Source: Bin87 sp963666415 (GTDB lineage Bacteria; Chloroflexota; Dehalococcoidia; Lucifugimonadales; UBA3495). Taken from it: a DNA stretch of 64,000 bases. Position numbers and translations under genes: made by a program. Below, one piece after another: positions 16,726-25,914 of the stretch (positions are counted from its first letter, which is position 1; every line of letters begins with the position of its first letter). The notes beneath the pieces are model-generated. The model was not told the DNA's origin. It saw only the letters and a program-made list of their open reading frames with translations, and did not search any database. Location of the stretch: positions 1,736,001 to 1,800,000 of the forward strand of contig CAXXPD010000003.1 of the NCBI GenBank assembly GCA_963666415.2. Reading direction: 5' to 3'.

Positions 16726-17742
16726 CTATTCGGCGAGGCGTTGGGTCATCTCGATCAGCGCTTCGAGCTTTTGCGCTGCCTTGCCATCGGCAATTGACGC
16801 CGCCGCCATTTGGATACCTTCCGCCAGCGACGCTGCTCCATCGCCGGCCACCAGAGCGGCGCCGGCGTTCAGGACAACAGCATCGCAGATGGGGCCACCC
16901 TCACCGGCCAGCAAACGACGCATGGTTGCGGCGTTCTGGTCCGGGTCGCCTCCCTGCAATTCATCCGGGGTGGCATGGGGCAATCCCAACTGGCGCGGCT
17001 GCACGAGGTACGGTCTCAACTCGCCATCCAATACTTCCCAGCCGGTGGTATCGCTACCCAGCGACAGCTCGTCCATGCCGTCGTCGCTGTGGACGATAAT
17101 GGCGTGGTGGGCTCCCAACAGCCGCAGCACTTCGGCCATCTTGCCGGCCACCTCCGGGTAGCCGACTCCGATCAATTGCGACGATACGCCGGCGGGATTC
17201 GTCATCGGACCCAGGACGTTGAATACGGTCCGGATACCGATTTCCCGACGCACCGGCCCCGCGTATCGCATCGCCGGGTGAAACGCCGGCGCGAACATGA
17301 ATCCGATGCCGATTTCGTTCAGGCACCGCTCCACCGCCTCGGGCGGCAATTCGATGCACACCCCAAGGGCTTCCAGGACATCCGCACTGCCGCACGCCCC
17401 TGATGCTGCCCGACCACCGTGCTTGGCCACCGTCAGGCCGGCGCCGGCAACCACAAACGCCGCCGCGGTCGAGATGTTGAAGGTTCCCTTGAAATCTCCA
17501 CCCGTGCCGCAGGTATCCACCGCCGGGCCGACGATGTTAACCCGCAACGACTTCTCCCGCATCACGGTGGCAAAGCCGGCGATCTCTTCCGACGTTTCGC
17601 CTTTTAGCGACAACGCGGTCAAATACGACCCCAGCTGCGCCGGCGTCGCTTCCCCTTCCATCACTTCGCGCATCACGGCCACCGCTTCGTCCATCGACAG
17701 CGATTGCCCGGCCACCGTATTTGTTATGGCTTCCCGAATCAT
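16726..17742 (-). CDS. trpD: Anthranilate phosphoribosyltransferase
   Basis: A 338-residue TrpD that attaches phosphoribosyl to anthranilate. Seen: the DTCGTGGDFKGTFNISTAAAF region (PRPP binding, around residues 80-98), VAKHGGRAASGACGSADVLEALG, FAPAFHPAMRYAGPVRREIGIRTVFNVLGPMTNPA, and HSDDGMDELS. It is the first gene of the minus-strand trpDCFB run. trpE/trpG are not upstream: the next gene is a divergent amidohydrolase. A candidate extended -10 promoter lies in the divergent region. Confidence 0.95.
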   Translation of the reverse strand: MIREAITNTVAGQSLSMDEAVAVMREVMEGEATPAQLGSYLTALSLKGETSEEIAGFATVMREKSLRVNIVGPAVDTCGTGGDFKGTFNISTAAAFVVAGAGLTVAKHGGRAASGACGSADVLEALGVCIELPPEAVERCLNEIGIGFMFAPAFHPAMRYAGPVRREIGIRTVFNVLGPMTNPAGVSSQLIGVGYPEVAGKMAEVLRLLGAHHAIIVHSDDGMDELSLGSDTTGWEVLDGELRPYLVQPRQLGLPHATPDELQGGDPDQNAATMRRLLAGEGGPICDAVVLNAGAALVAGDGAASLAEGIQMAAASIADGKAAQKLEALIEMTQRLAE

Positions 17743-17775
17743 CCCGACACCATAGTGCTAACCTGCTTCCCGCAA

Positions 17776-17785
17776 TATAATAGCA
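17776..17785. promoter_or_regulatory. Overlapping -10 boxes in the trpD/amidohydrolase divergent region
   Basis: On the minus strand TGC-TATTAT (17785-17777) is an extended -10 element 35 bp before the trpD ATG. On the plus strand the same bases contain TATAAT (17776-17781), 78 bp before the amidohydrolase start. No good -35 box is seen for either. I see no Trp leader peptide or T-box in this 116-bp gap. Confidence 0.4.
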
Positions 17786-17858
17786 TGTCAGTTGACCACT
17801 CTACCCTACTGGCCGTCTCTTGCGATGCGTTCCCAAATGTGACAATAAAGGTCTCGTC

Positions 17859-18659
17859 ATGCGCGTTGATGTTCACACCCATATCTGGCCGGACCGTATC
17901 GCCGATGCGGTTGCCGGCAACATGGAATCCGACCTCGGTTTCGCTCCCATCGCGCCCAACACCGTTGCCGGCATCAAGGAGCACATGGAATCCTCCGGCG
18001 TGGACAAGTCCATCGTCCTGGGCGTAGCCATGCGTGCCGATCAGGTGCGCCGGGCCAATGACTGGCTCATTTCCGTTGCCGACGAATCCCTGGTGCCCTT
18101 CGGCGCGGTGCATCCCGACCTCACCGACAAGGCGGCGGAAATCCGGCATCTGCGCGCCAACGGCGTCAAAGGCATCAAGATGCACCCGGTAATCAACGGA
18201 TTTTACCCCGACGACCCGCAGTGGTTCCCTGTCTATGAGGAGTTGGGCGAAGACATGACCCTCGCCATCCATTCGGGGCGGCTGCCGAACTCCGCCGACC
18301 ATACGCCGCTGTACGCCGCACCCCAACGCATCATGAACATCGCGCAACGCTTTCCCAGGCTAAAAATCATCGCCCTGCATCTCGGCGGATTCTATATGCT
18401 TGACGAAGCTGAACGCGTGTTGCTGGGCCAGGAGAACATTCTGGTCGATACAACCTAGCCACCGTCGTTGCGTGAACTCACTGCCGACACATTGACCGCC
18501 ATCATCAACAAACACGGCGCCCACAAAGTGTGCTTCGGCACCGATTACCCCCTTGCCGACATGGCGAGCGAATCAGAGTTCCTGGCGGCGCTTCCGCTGA
18601 CCTCGCCGCAGGTGGAGGGCATCCTGGGAGAGAACGCCCGTAGATTCATCGGTCTCTAA
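17859..18659 (+). pseudogene. Amidohydrolase (metal-dependent TIM-barrel) with internal TAG
   Basis: 267 codons of an Amidohydrolase_2 family protein (ACMSD/dihydropyrimidinase-like decarboxylase or hydrolase fold). Seen: RVDVHTHIWPDRI with the metal-binding HxH, GAVHPDL, GVKGIKMHPVINGFYPDDP, LAIHSGRLP and LKIIALHLGG. After an in-frame TAG at 18456-18458 come CFGTDYPLADMASESEFL with the catalytic aspartate, and ILGENARRFIGL. Both halves are in one frame and together make a normal-length protein, so a single nonsense change (possibly TGG to TAG) interrupts it. The upstream product would lack the catalytic Asp. ATG 17859 is chosen at the MRVDVHTH motif. Confidence 0.8.
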
Positions 18660-18674
18660 GCGCGGGCGCCCGTC

Positions 18675-20741
18675 CTACGTCGCCAAACCCAACGCATTGA
18701 GGATGAACGCATACTCTTCGGCTACTTCCTTGATGCGCTCGAACCGGCCCGACGCTCCAGCATGGCCGGAATCCATGTGGATTTTCAGCAGCAGCGGGTT
18801 TTCGTCGGTGCGCATATCCCGCAGCTTGGCGACCCACTTGGCCGGCTCCCAGTAGGTTACGCGCGGGTCGCTGATGCCGCCGGTAACCAGCATGGCTGGG
18901 TACGCTTGCCGCCGCACGTTGTCATACGGGGAGTAAGTCCGCATGTAGCGGTAGTATTCGGCATCGTTGGGGTTGCCCCATTCGTTGTACTCCATGGTGG
19001 TCAGCGGCAGCGAATCATCCAGCATGGTGTTCAGAACATCGACGAACGGCACATGGGCCACCACGCAATCGAACAGGTCCGGCCTTTCGTTCACCACCGC
19101 GCCCATCAGCATCCCGCCGGCGCTGCCGCCCGCCGCCGCGATACGGCCCGCCGACGTATATCCCTGGGCAATCAGATGCTCGGCGCAGTCAATAAAGTCG
19201 TGGAAGGTATTTCGCTTTTTCAGCAACTTCCCGTTCTCGTACCAGTCCCACCCCATCTCCATCCCACCGCGTATGTGGGCAATGGCGAACACAAAACCAC
19301 GGTCGACCAGACTCAGGGCGGTGATGCCGAAGCTGGCCTCCATGGTCAGGCCGTAGCTCCCGTAGCCGTACAGATACAGCGGCGCGGAGCCGTCCACGGG
19401 TGTGCCCTTCAGCATCAGCAGGCTGATGGGAACCGACGTACCGTCCCGGGCGGTGGCCCAGATTCTACGGGTGTCGTATCGGTCGGCGTCGTAGCCGGAG
19501 GGAATCTCCTGCTGCTTCCGCAAAACCCGTTCCCGCGCGTCCATATCGTAGTCGTACACCGCCGCCGGCGTTTTCATTGACGTGTAGGAAAAGCGCAGCG
19601 ACGTGGTATCGAACTCCCGGCCACCACGAGGCGACATGGCAAAATCTTCCTCTTCAATCCCCGATATGTAATGCACATCGTTATCGCTCAGCCGCATTAT
19701 CATCACCTGCGGCAGGCCATCTTGACGGCACGCCACCACCAGGTGACCCCGGTAGGCGTCCAGATCCAGCAGGGGCCGGCCCGGTTCATGGGCCATAAAC
19801 TCGGTCCAGTTGGCACGCCCGGGATTGGATATTGGCGCTGTCGCCAGCTGAAAATCTCGGGCGTCGTCGCCGTTGTGTCTGATAAAGAACCGGTCGCCGT
19901 GGTCGGCCAGGTCGTACTCGAAATCCACCGCCCGGGGTTCCACCAGCGTAAGTTTGGCCTGGGGATCGTTGGCGTCCATAAACCGCCACTCGGTCATATT
20001 GTTGCCGCCCCCCACGACGTAGATGAAGCGGCCGCTGTTTGACTTGCCCAGCCCCACAAAAAACCGCGCGTCATCTTCGTGGTACACCAGCGCATCCTGC
20101 GCCGGGTCAGTGCCCAGCAGGTGCCGGTAAATGGTCACCGGGCGGTGGTGCTCGTCCAGCACCGAGTAGTAAAACGTGCGATTATCGTTGGCCCATTCAA
20201 TGCTGTAGTACGTTCCGGGAATCGCATCCGGCAAGGTCTGCCCGGTTTCCAGATCAATCAACTGGATGGTGTACTGCTCCGATCCGTCGAAGTCCACACC
20301 GTATGCCGCCAGCTTGTGGTCTGGGCTGTTGCGAAACGCGCCAACCCGGGTGTAATCCCGACCCTCCGCCAACTGGTTCACGTCCAGCAGCACGGTTTCC
20401 AGGCCGTCGTCGCTGCCCTGGCGCCGGCAGTAGATCGGATATTGGCCGCCCTCCTCGAAGCGAACGTAGTAGTAATAGTCGCCTTCCTTTTCAGGGACGG
20501 TGTTGTCATCCTCCTTAATGCGACCGCGAATCTCCGCGTAGATAGCTTCTTGCAACGCTTCCAGTGGCTGCATAAATGCTTCGGTGAAGGCATTTTCGGC
20601 TCGCAGGTACTCCATCGTCTGCGGATCCTCTTGCTCGCGGAGCCAAAACCAGGGGTCAGCCCGCTCGTCGCCGTGCGTGGTAATTGTGTGTGGGCGCTGG
20701 GGGGCGATTGGTTGGGTTGGTGCGTGTTCGGATGCGGTCAC
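18675..20741 (-). CDS. Oligopeptidase B-like prolyl oligopeptidase (S9)
   Basis: A 688-residue serine peptidase of family S9A, closest in look to oligopeptidase B, which cleaves small peptides after basic residues in the cytoplasm. Seen: an N-terminal beta-propeller (about residues 70-400) and a C-terminal alpha/beta-hydrolase domain with GYGSYGLTM, FVFAIAHIRGGMEMGWDWYENGK, AAGGSAGGMLMGAV with the nucleophile serine, GGISDPRVTYWEPAKW with the aspartate, and MDSGHAGASGRFERIKE with the histidine. I chose GTG at 20741 because GGAG lies 6 bp before it; a TTG at 20753 is possible. It stands alone; IS630 copy 1 is inserted upstream. Confidence 0.88.
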   Translation of the reverse strand: MTASEHAPTQPIAPQRPHTITTHGDERADPWFWLREQEDPQTMEYLRAENAFTEAFMQPLEALQEAIYAEIRGRIKEDDNTVPEKEGDYYYYVRFEEGGQYPIYCRRQGSDDGLETVLLDVNQLAEGRDYTRVGAFRNSPDHKLAAYGVDFDGSEQYTIQLIDLETGQTLPDAIPGTYYSIEWANDNRTFYYSVLDEHHRPVTIYRHLLGTDPAQDALVYHEDDARFFVGLGKSNSGRFIYVVGGGNNMTEWRFMDANDPQAKLTLVEPRAVDFEYDLADHGDRFFIRHNGDDARDFQLATAPISNPGRANWTEFMAHEPGRPLLDLDAYRGHLVVACRQDGLPQVMIMRLSDNDVHYISGIEEEDFAMSPRGGREFDTTSLRFSYTSMKTPAAVYDYDMDARERVLRKQQEIPSGYDADRYDTRRIWATARDGTSVPISLLMLKGTPVDGSAPLYLYGYGSYGLTMEASFGITALSLVDRGFVFAIAHIRGGMEMGWDWYENGKLLKKRNTFHDFIDCAEHLIAQGYTSAGRIAAAGGSAGGMLMGAVVNERPDLFDCVVAHVPFVDVLNTMLDDSLPLTTMEYNEWGNPNDAEYYRYMRTYSPYDNVRRQAYPAMLVTGGISDPRVTYWEPAKWVAKLRDMRTDENPLLLKIHMDSGHAGASGRFERIKEVAEEYAFILNALGLAT

Positions 20742-20822
20742 TGCGGTCTCCAAAATAGTATTGTCTGGTTATGTTACGCCGTTCAGGTGAGTCATTGGGC
20801 GTCCGCCCGCACGCGGAAACTA

Positions 20823-22030
20823 GTACTGTTGCCAGGTAGATTTGTAAGAATATAAGAAAGCAGCCATACTGGGGCATGATCTTTGTGTGAGGAAGTGCCC
20901 AGCCATGGCTGCCATCAAGTATAAAGTAGAGCTGACCGAGGCCGAACGCTCCCGTCTCAATGAGGTGTCCCAGCGAGGCAAGGCGTCAGTGCGCACCGTG
21001 AAGCGTGCGCTGTCGCTGCTCAAGGCTGACCAGGGGCTTCGGGACCGTGAGATAGCCGATGTGCTGTTGGTCAACGCGGCCACGGTCGCCAGAGCGCGGA
21101 AGCGGTACGTGGAGGAAGGACTTGAGGCCGCCATCAATGACCGACCGCGGCCGGGCCAGGAGCGCAAGCTGGACGGCAAGCAGGAAGCGCACCTGATCGC
21201 CTTCGCGTGCAGCGCCGCGCCCGAAGGGCACACGCACTGGACACTCCAGTTGTTGGCCGACCAGGTGGTGGAGTTGGAGTTTGCCGAGAGCATCTCCCTG
21301 GAGACGGTGCGCCAGATACTCAAAAAAACGAACTCAAGCCCTGGCAGAAGAAAGAGTGGTGTATCCCCAAGGTGAGCGGGGAGTTCGTGGCGCGGATGGA
21401 GGACGTGCTGGACCTGTACCAACCGGAGTACAATCCGGAGCGTCCGGTAGTGTGTTTCGACGAGACCTCCAGGCAATTGACTGGGGAGGTGCGTCCGCCC
21501 ATCGAGGCTGCCCCCGGACGGGTGGCACGCTATGACACCGAGTACCAGCGAAACGGGACCCGGAACCTGTTCATGATCTGCGAGCCGAAGGGTGGATGGA
21601 GACATGTGGAGGTGACCGAGCGCCGCACTGCCGTGGACTTCGCGCACCAGATGCGGTGGCTGGTGGACGAGGCCTACCCTGATGCCGAGGTGGTCAGGCT
21701 GGTACTGGACAACCTCAACACCCACAAGCTCGGCTCGCTCTACGAAGCATTTGAGCCGTGCGAAGCTCGGCGCATCGCCCAACGCCTCGAGTTTCATTAC
21801 ACTCCTACGCATGGCAGCTGGCTGAACATGGCTGAGATCGAGTTGAGCGTCTTCAGCAGAGGGTGTCTGAACCGCCGTATCAGCGATGAGCCGGAGCTGC
21901 GGCGAGAGGTTGCGGCGCTCGAACGCGAGCGCAACGCAGCAAAATCAGCCATAGACTGGCGGTTTACCACCCAAGATGCTCGCCGTAAGCTCCAGCATAT
22001 CTACCCTACAAAACCAGATTGACACGGTAC
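20823..22030 (+). mobile_element. IS630-family insertion sequence, copy 1
   Basis: A 1208-bp element flanked by a TA target duplication (20821-20822 and 22031-22032). The ends are imperfect inverted repeats starting GTACTGTTGCC and, on the opposite strand, GTACCGTGTCAA. It contains one transposase split by a -1 frameshift. The right TA is part of the TAG stop codon of the SRPBCC gene, and the base before the TA is C on both sides, so insertion kept that stop codon. A second copy begins at 63651. Confidence 0.9.
20905..22022 (+). CDS. IS630 transposase produced by -1 frameshifting
   Basis: The first frame (20905-21375) encodes the helix-turn-helix half: SVRTVKRALSLLKADQGLRD and REIADVLLVNAATVARARKRY. 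The second frame (to 22022) encodes the DDE half: VVCFDETSRQLTGEV, RLVLDNLNTHKLGSLYEAF and FHYTPTHGSWLNMAEIE. The frames overlap at A7 (21322-21328). A -1 slip there yields ILKKNELKPWQKKEWCIPK, the normal IS630 family junction. This is consistent with programmed frameshifting or transcriptional slippage rather than decay. Without a slip, orfA ends after about 157 residues. Confidence 0.88.
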
Positions 22031-22506
22031 TAGCCATCCTCGACCGGTTCTGCTACCACCGATTCCGCCGCCGAGATTATTGCGTCCATCTCGTCGACGA
22101 CGTAGCGTCGGCAGGCGCCGGGCCTTAGCGTGGCAATGATGGTTCCAAACCAGCCGCCATACTCCGTAGTAATGGTCAGATGCCCCCGGCCGAAATCTTC
22201 GGACGAATACCCAGGGTCGGCGTCGTCGCAGATTCGCAGGTTGTAACGGTATTCCACCCAGAAGCCCGGCCCGGTGGTGCGGTGAGCCAGCCGATGCGGG
22301 CGCTCCACTTGAGTAACCACGCTGGTGAAGCGGTCTCGGGCGATTTGCAACTGGATGCGGTGGCCCGGCGCCAGCTCACCGCCATCGGGCAGATCGGCTT
22401 GCCCGTACCGTTCGGAGTGCGCCGGTCGGCTGGGAAAATCCACCAGCGGAGCCCATGCTTCTTCGGGCGGGCACGGTAAAATCCGGGCGTGCTCAAAAAC
22501 CGGCAT
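22030..22506 (-). CDS. SRPBCC-like protein
   Basis: 158 residues, resembling a polyketide-cyclase/START-like (SRPBCC) ligand-binding protein. Seen: MPVFEHARILPCPPEEAWAPLVDFPSRP, the usual first strand and helix of the fold, ITTEYGGWFGTIIATLRP near the end, and a long C-terminal helix with RRYVVDEMDAIISAAE. Ligand and role are unknown. The ATG at 22506 has AGGGA upstream; a TTG 12 bp earlier is less likely. Its TAG stop includes the TA target of IS630 copy 1, yet the protein is not shortened. Confidence 0.65.
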   Translation of the reverse strand: MPVFEHARILPCPPEEAWAPLVDFPSRPAHSERYGQADLPDGGELAPGHRIQLQIARDRFTSVVTQVERPHRLAHRTTGPGFWVEYRYNLRICDDADPGYSSEDFGRGHLTITTEYGGWFGTIIATLRPGACRRYVVDEMDAIISAAESVVAEPVEDG

Positions 22507-22547
22507 TGTTCCCTGCAACCATTCTCACGCGTAACCAGTTTGATCGG

Positions 22548-22652
22548 TCATTGCGAGCGTACCGTGGCAATCTCGTTCCGCCGGAAATACTTTGCCACAC
22601 GCGGGGGCGCTGCTCCGCCGGGATTGCCACGTCGCTATGCTCCTCGCAATGA
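22548..22652. repeat. REP-like palindromic repeat A
   Basis: A 105-bp unit with inverted ends TCATTGCGAGCG.../...CTCGCAATGA and inner arms TGGCAATC/GATTGCCAC. The core differs from units B and C. It lies in the 423-bp gap between the SRPBCC gene and the CoA-transferase, immediately before unit B. No gene is seen in this gap. Confidence 0.8.
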
Positions 22653-22695
22653 CAAAGGGCCAGGTTGGTTTGAAAAACTCGGTACACGTGAGGGC

Positions 22696-22860
22696 AACCA
22701 TTCTCATGCGTACCCACCCTGTCATTGCGAGCGTAGCGTGGCAATCGCGTCGCCGTAGTAACGGCGGTTCGCCGACATTTGTTCAACCTGATCGAGATTG
22801 CCACGTCGCTATGCTCCTCGCAATGAAAGATCAGAGTAGGCACGCGTGAGGACAATCATT
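22696..22860. repeat. REP/MITE-like palindromic repeat B
   Basis: The inner unit 22722-22826 is bounded by TCATTGCGAGCG/CTCGCAATGA. Outside it, a wider inverted pair (TTCTCATGCGTACCC at left, GTAGGCACGCGTGAGGA at right) extends the element to about 165 bp. Its core (GTTCGCCGACA...GTTCAACCTGATCGAGATTGCC) recurs inverted at 54633-54809, which marks this as a dispersed mobile-type repeat and not a local hairpin. Confidence 0.8.
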
Positions 22861-22863
22861 CGG

Positions 22864-22892
22864 TTGACCCTCAAACGAATTTGTGCAATTGT
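22864..22892 (+). promoter_or_regulatory. Weak promoter candidate before the first CoA-transferase
   Basis: TTGACC at 22864-22869 is a good -35 box, but at 17-19 bp the -10 candidates (AATTGT, TTGTAT) are poor. It lies 38 bp before the ATG at 22930 and directly after repeat B. Confidence 0.3.
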
Positions 22893-22929
22893 ATCGCACC
22901 GCACTGCAAAAGCGGCAGGATGTGGAACT

Positions 22930-24186
22930 ATGCCTGACGGAGCGCTGGCTGGCCTGAAGGTCCTCGATTTCACCCACTATATCGCCGGCCCCTATTGCAC
23001 CAAACTTCTGGCCGATCTCGGCGCGGACGTTATCAAGATCGAACCGCCCGGCGGAGACGGCGCGCGCCGGATTGGCCCGTTCCCAGGCGATGTCTGCCAT
23101 CCAGAAAAGAGCGGACTGTTCCTGCATCTGAACACCAACAAGCGCAATATTGCCGTTGACCTGAAAAACAACGCCGCGTCGGACATCGTCACCGGACTGG
23201 CCCGATGGGCGGACATCGTCGTGGAAAACTTCCGGCCCGGCGTCGCCGACCGCCTTGGCATTTCATACGCCCAGTTGAGCCAGGTTAATCCCGACCTCAT
23301 CTACACCAGCATCTCAAACTTTGGGCAAACTGGGCCGTACCGCGATTATCAAGGCTCCGAAATCGTTTTCTATGGCATGGGCGGAGAGATGCACTCCACC
23401 GGCCTCGCGGATCGCGAACCGCTCAAGCTGGGCGGCAACGTTGGACTCTACCAGGCAGGAGCGGTGGCTGCCGTTGCCACCATGGGGGCCAGTCTGGTCG
23501 GTTCCTTCGGGCTCGACCCGGACGACGAACCGCCTGGGCAACACATCGACGTTTCCATCCTGGAAACCCAGTTGGGTTCCGTCGACCGCCGCCAAAGCGC
23601 CCTGCTCGCCCATCAATACACTGGCGAAATCAGCCACCGGCCGGCGTCGGGTGGCTCCGGCGGGTATCCCAACGCGGTTTATCCTTGTGCCGACGGCTAC
23701 CTGCAAATCAACGGCAGCCGAATATACTTCCCGCGGGCCGTGGCGATGCTGGGCAACCCGCCAGAGTTGACTACGGAACGTTGGAAAGACCCCACCAGCC
23801 AGGGCGACCCGGCAATGCAGGACGAGTTCGAATCCGAACACTTTCTGCCCTGAATACTGGAGCGCAACCGCGCCGAAGCCTGGCAAGCCGCGCAGGCCAG
23901 CCGGGTTCTGTCCGGCCCAATCAACACCATGGCCGACCTGGATGTTGATCCATCCTTCAACGGGCGCGGGGCCTTCGCAGCCGCCGATCACCCGGTGGCG
24001 GGCAACCTGCGCTACCCCGGTCGTCCCTTCATGATGTCCAAATCGCCGTGGCAACTGCGAAATCCCGCCCCACTGCGGGGGCAGCACACACGCGAGATAC
24101 TGGGCGAGCTGGAATTTCACCAGACCCGCATTGATGACCTCCTCAGCGCTGGAGTGGTAATTTGCGCCGAGTGGCCGGACGGGTAG
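22930..24186 (+). pseudogene. CaiB/BaiF CoA-transferase with internal TGA
   Basis: 419 codons of a class III CoA-transferase, which moves CoA between carboxylic acids. Seen: LAGLKVLDFTHYIAGPYCTKLLADLGADVIKIEPPGGDGAR, the family hallmark, then NKRNIAVDLKN, VVENFRPGVADRLGISY and DLIYTSISNFGQTGPYRDYQGSEI. An in-frame TGA at 23851-23853 divides it; the rest (ILERNRAEAWQAAQASRVLSGPINTMADL) continues in the same frame to a normal C-terminus. In this family that position is often a Trp before (x)ER or ASR-T, so TGG to TGA is likely. The next paralogue starts 7 bp later. Confidence 0.85.
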
Positions 24187-24193
24187 GGTAGCA

Positions 24194-25498
24194 ATGGCTC
24201 GGCTGCCGCTGGCGGGCTTGCGCGTACTGGAAATCACCGTGGTTTGGGCCGGCCCCGATTGCGGTTCATTCCTGGCCGATCTGGGCGCTGAAGTCATCCG
24301 TGTCGAATCTACCAACACGTTCGTGCCGCTGACCAGAGGCGCCGCGCCGCATCCGCCCCAGGCCGTCATCGACAACCTGCCGCTCTACTCGGGAGGGCTT
24401 CCCGGACGCGTGCCCGGCGATCGCCCCTTCAACCGGTCGCCCATGTTCAACTCCCACGCCCGCAACAAACGCAGCATGACGGTGAACCTGCTGGAGCCCG
24501 GCGGACGGGAAGTCTTTGACCGCCTGGTCGCCGTCAGCGATGTGCTCATCGAGAACAACCCCACCGAGACCATGGAGAAGCTGGGGATCTCCTACGAATC
24601 CCTGAAAGCCGTCAAAGACGATTTCATCATGCTGCGGATGCCGGCCTACGGCAGCACCGGCCCGTACCGCGACTTCCGCGCTCACGGTGTCCACATCGAA
24701 GGTGTGGTGGGCCACACCCAGTTGCGCGGTTATGCCGACACCGACCCGTCTTACAACACCACTGTGCTGATGTCGGACGCCGCCGCCGGTGTCCAGGGGG
24801 CGTTTGCCGTCCTGGACGCCCTGCGCCACCGCAAACGCACCGGAGAAGGCCAACTGGTGGAGCTCGGCCAGGCGGAGAACTTCTTCCCCTATCTGGGAGA
24901 ATACTACCTGGACTACGCGATGAACGGGCGCACCCACGGGCCGCTGGGCAACCGCCATCCCACCGCACTTCAGAACTGCTACCCGTGTGCCGGTGATGAC
25001 CGATGGCTGGTCATCACGGTTTATGACCATCAGCAATGGCTGGCGCTGTGCGACGTTATCGGAGCGCCCCAGCTAGCATCAGATACGAGCCTGGCGGATG
25101 CACCGGCGCGGGCGGCCCGCCAGGACGAAATCGACCAACGCATCGCCGCCTGGACACGCACCAAAAACCCCACCGAGGCAATGAACATTCTGCAGGAAGC
25201 GGGTGTGCCGGCTGGGGCAGTGCTGAATCAGGCGGACGCGTTCGCCGATCCCCACATACGGAGTCGGGAGTTTTTCAAGGAAGCCTACCAGGCCGACTGT
25301 GGCACACACCTGTACCCAGGCCCGCTCTACCGGATGTCGGATACCCCGCTGGGCATTCGCAGGGGGCCGGCGATGCTCGGCCAGGACAACGAGTATGTAT
25401 ATCACGACCTGCTCGGTTACAGCGCCGTCGAATACGCCAGCCTGGAAGCATCGGGGCACATTGGCACCGACTACGCTCCGGGCGTCGGCGAAGCCTGA
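24194..25498 (+). CDS. CaiB/BaiF family CoA-transferase
   Basis: A 434-residue class III CoA-transferase, paralogous to the interrupted gene just upstream. Seen: LAGLRVLEITVVWAGPDCGSFLADLGAEVIRVESTN, RNKRSMTVNLLEPGG, VLIENNPTETMEKLGISYESL, MLRMPAYGSTGPYRDFRAHG and ALQNCYPCAGDDRWLVITVYD. It is intact and of normal length. Because class III transferases often act as two-gene heteromers, the upstream nonsense codon may matter for this gene's product. Acid substrates are unknown. The following luciferase-like and ABM genes suggest a small-molecule catabolic cluster, although a MITE lies between. Confidence 0.88.
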   Translation: MARLPLAGLRVLEITVVWAGPDCGSFLADLGAEVIRVESTNTFVPLTRGAAPHPPQAVIDNLPLYSGGLPGRVPGDRPFNRSPMFNSHARNKRSMTVNLLEPGGREVFDRLVAVSDVLIENNPTETMEKLGISYESLKAVKDDFIMLRMPAYGSTGPYRDFRAHGVHIEGVVGHTQLRGYADTDPSYNTTVLMSDAAAGVQGAFAVLDALRHRKRTGEGQLVELGQAENFFPYLGEYYLDYAMNGRTHGPLGNRHPTALQNCYPCAGDDRWLVITVYDHQQWLALCDVIGAPQLASDTSLADAPARAARQDEIDQRIAAWTRTKNPTEAMNILQEAGVPAGAVLNQADAFADPHIRSREFFKEAYQADCGTHLYPGPLYRMSDTPLGIRRGPAMLGQDNEYVYHDLLGYSAVEYASLEASGHIGTDYAPGVGEA

Positions 25499-25557
25499 GC
25501 CTGTCGGCTCGCGCACGGCGCCTACCTCTCGCAGCAGGGTCTTTCGATTGCCCCCTA

Positions 25558-25730
25558 GAGATCCGGCCGGAAAGCCGTTGGCCGGGTTTTGCACTACGCC
25601 AAGCAGACGTATTACAGTCGTATACGGCGTGATAGTGTATGCAATACGTTTCAAGATCCCATCATTACATCAGTAATCGACGCCAAGAAAATAACGGCTT
25701 GGGGAGAATCGGGGTTTCCGGCCACATTTC
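25558..25730. mobile_element. 173-bp MITE, copy 1
   Basis: The element is flanked by TA (25556-25557 and 25731-25732) with inverted ends like GAGATCCGGCCGGAAA. The interior has a palindromic section around CGTATTACAGTCGTATAC. Copies at 55673-55845 and 62025-62197 are the same length. It has no coding capacity, so it is non-autonomous. It occupies most of the 453-bp gap between the CoA-transferase and the next oxidoreductase. Confidence 0.88.
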
Positions 25731-25735
25731 TAGTG

Positions 25736-25763
25736 TCATTGCGAGCGTAGCGCGGCAATCTCG
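25736..25763 (+). repeat. Single arm of the REP-like repeat
   Basis: TCATTGCGAGCGTAGCGCGG followed by CAATCTCG matches one arm of repeats A-C, but no opposing arm is found before the next gene. It directly follows MITE copy 1 and looks like a remnant. Confidence 0.65.
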
Positions 25764-25914
25764 TAGCCGTATCGACCAACGCTGTCGCCAGCTCACCGTT
25801 GACCGCTACGTTCCGATAATCGAAAGGCCCTGCCCTCGCCGCCTTTTTCCTCTACAAAACCGGGCGCAGATGTTAGGATATGGCCATCTCCGGCTCTTAC
25901 AAAAGGGCCCCAAC

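Noticed and set aside
23851..23853. TGA as selenocysteine or as recoded Trp
   Set aside because: No selenocysteine is known at this position in CoA-transferases. TGA serves as a normal stop in glcE, glcF, ymdB-like and other genes here, so recoding is not supported.
25079..25654. 191-codon minus-strand ORF reading from MITE copy 1 into the CoA-transferase gene
   Set aside because: It is antisense to an intact CaiB gene; the similar start at 55769 is explained by the shared MITE sequence.
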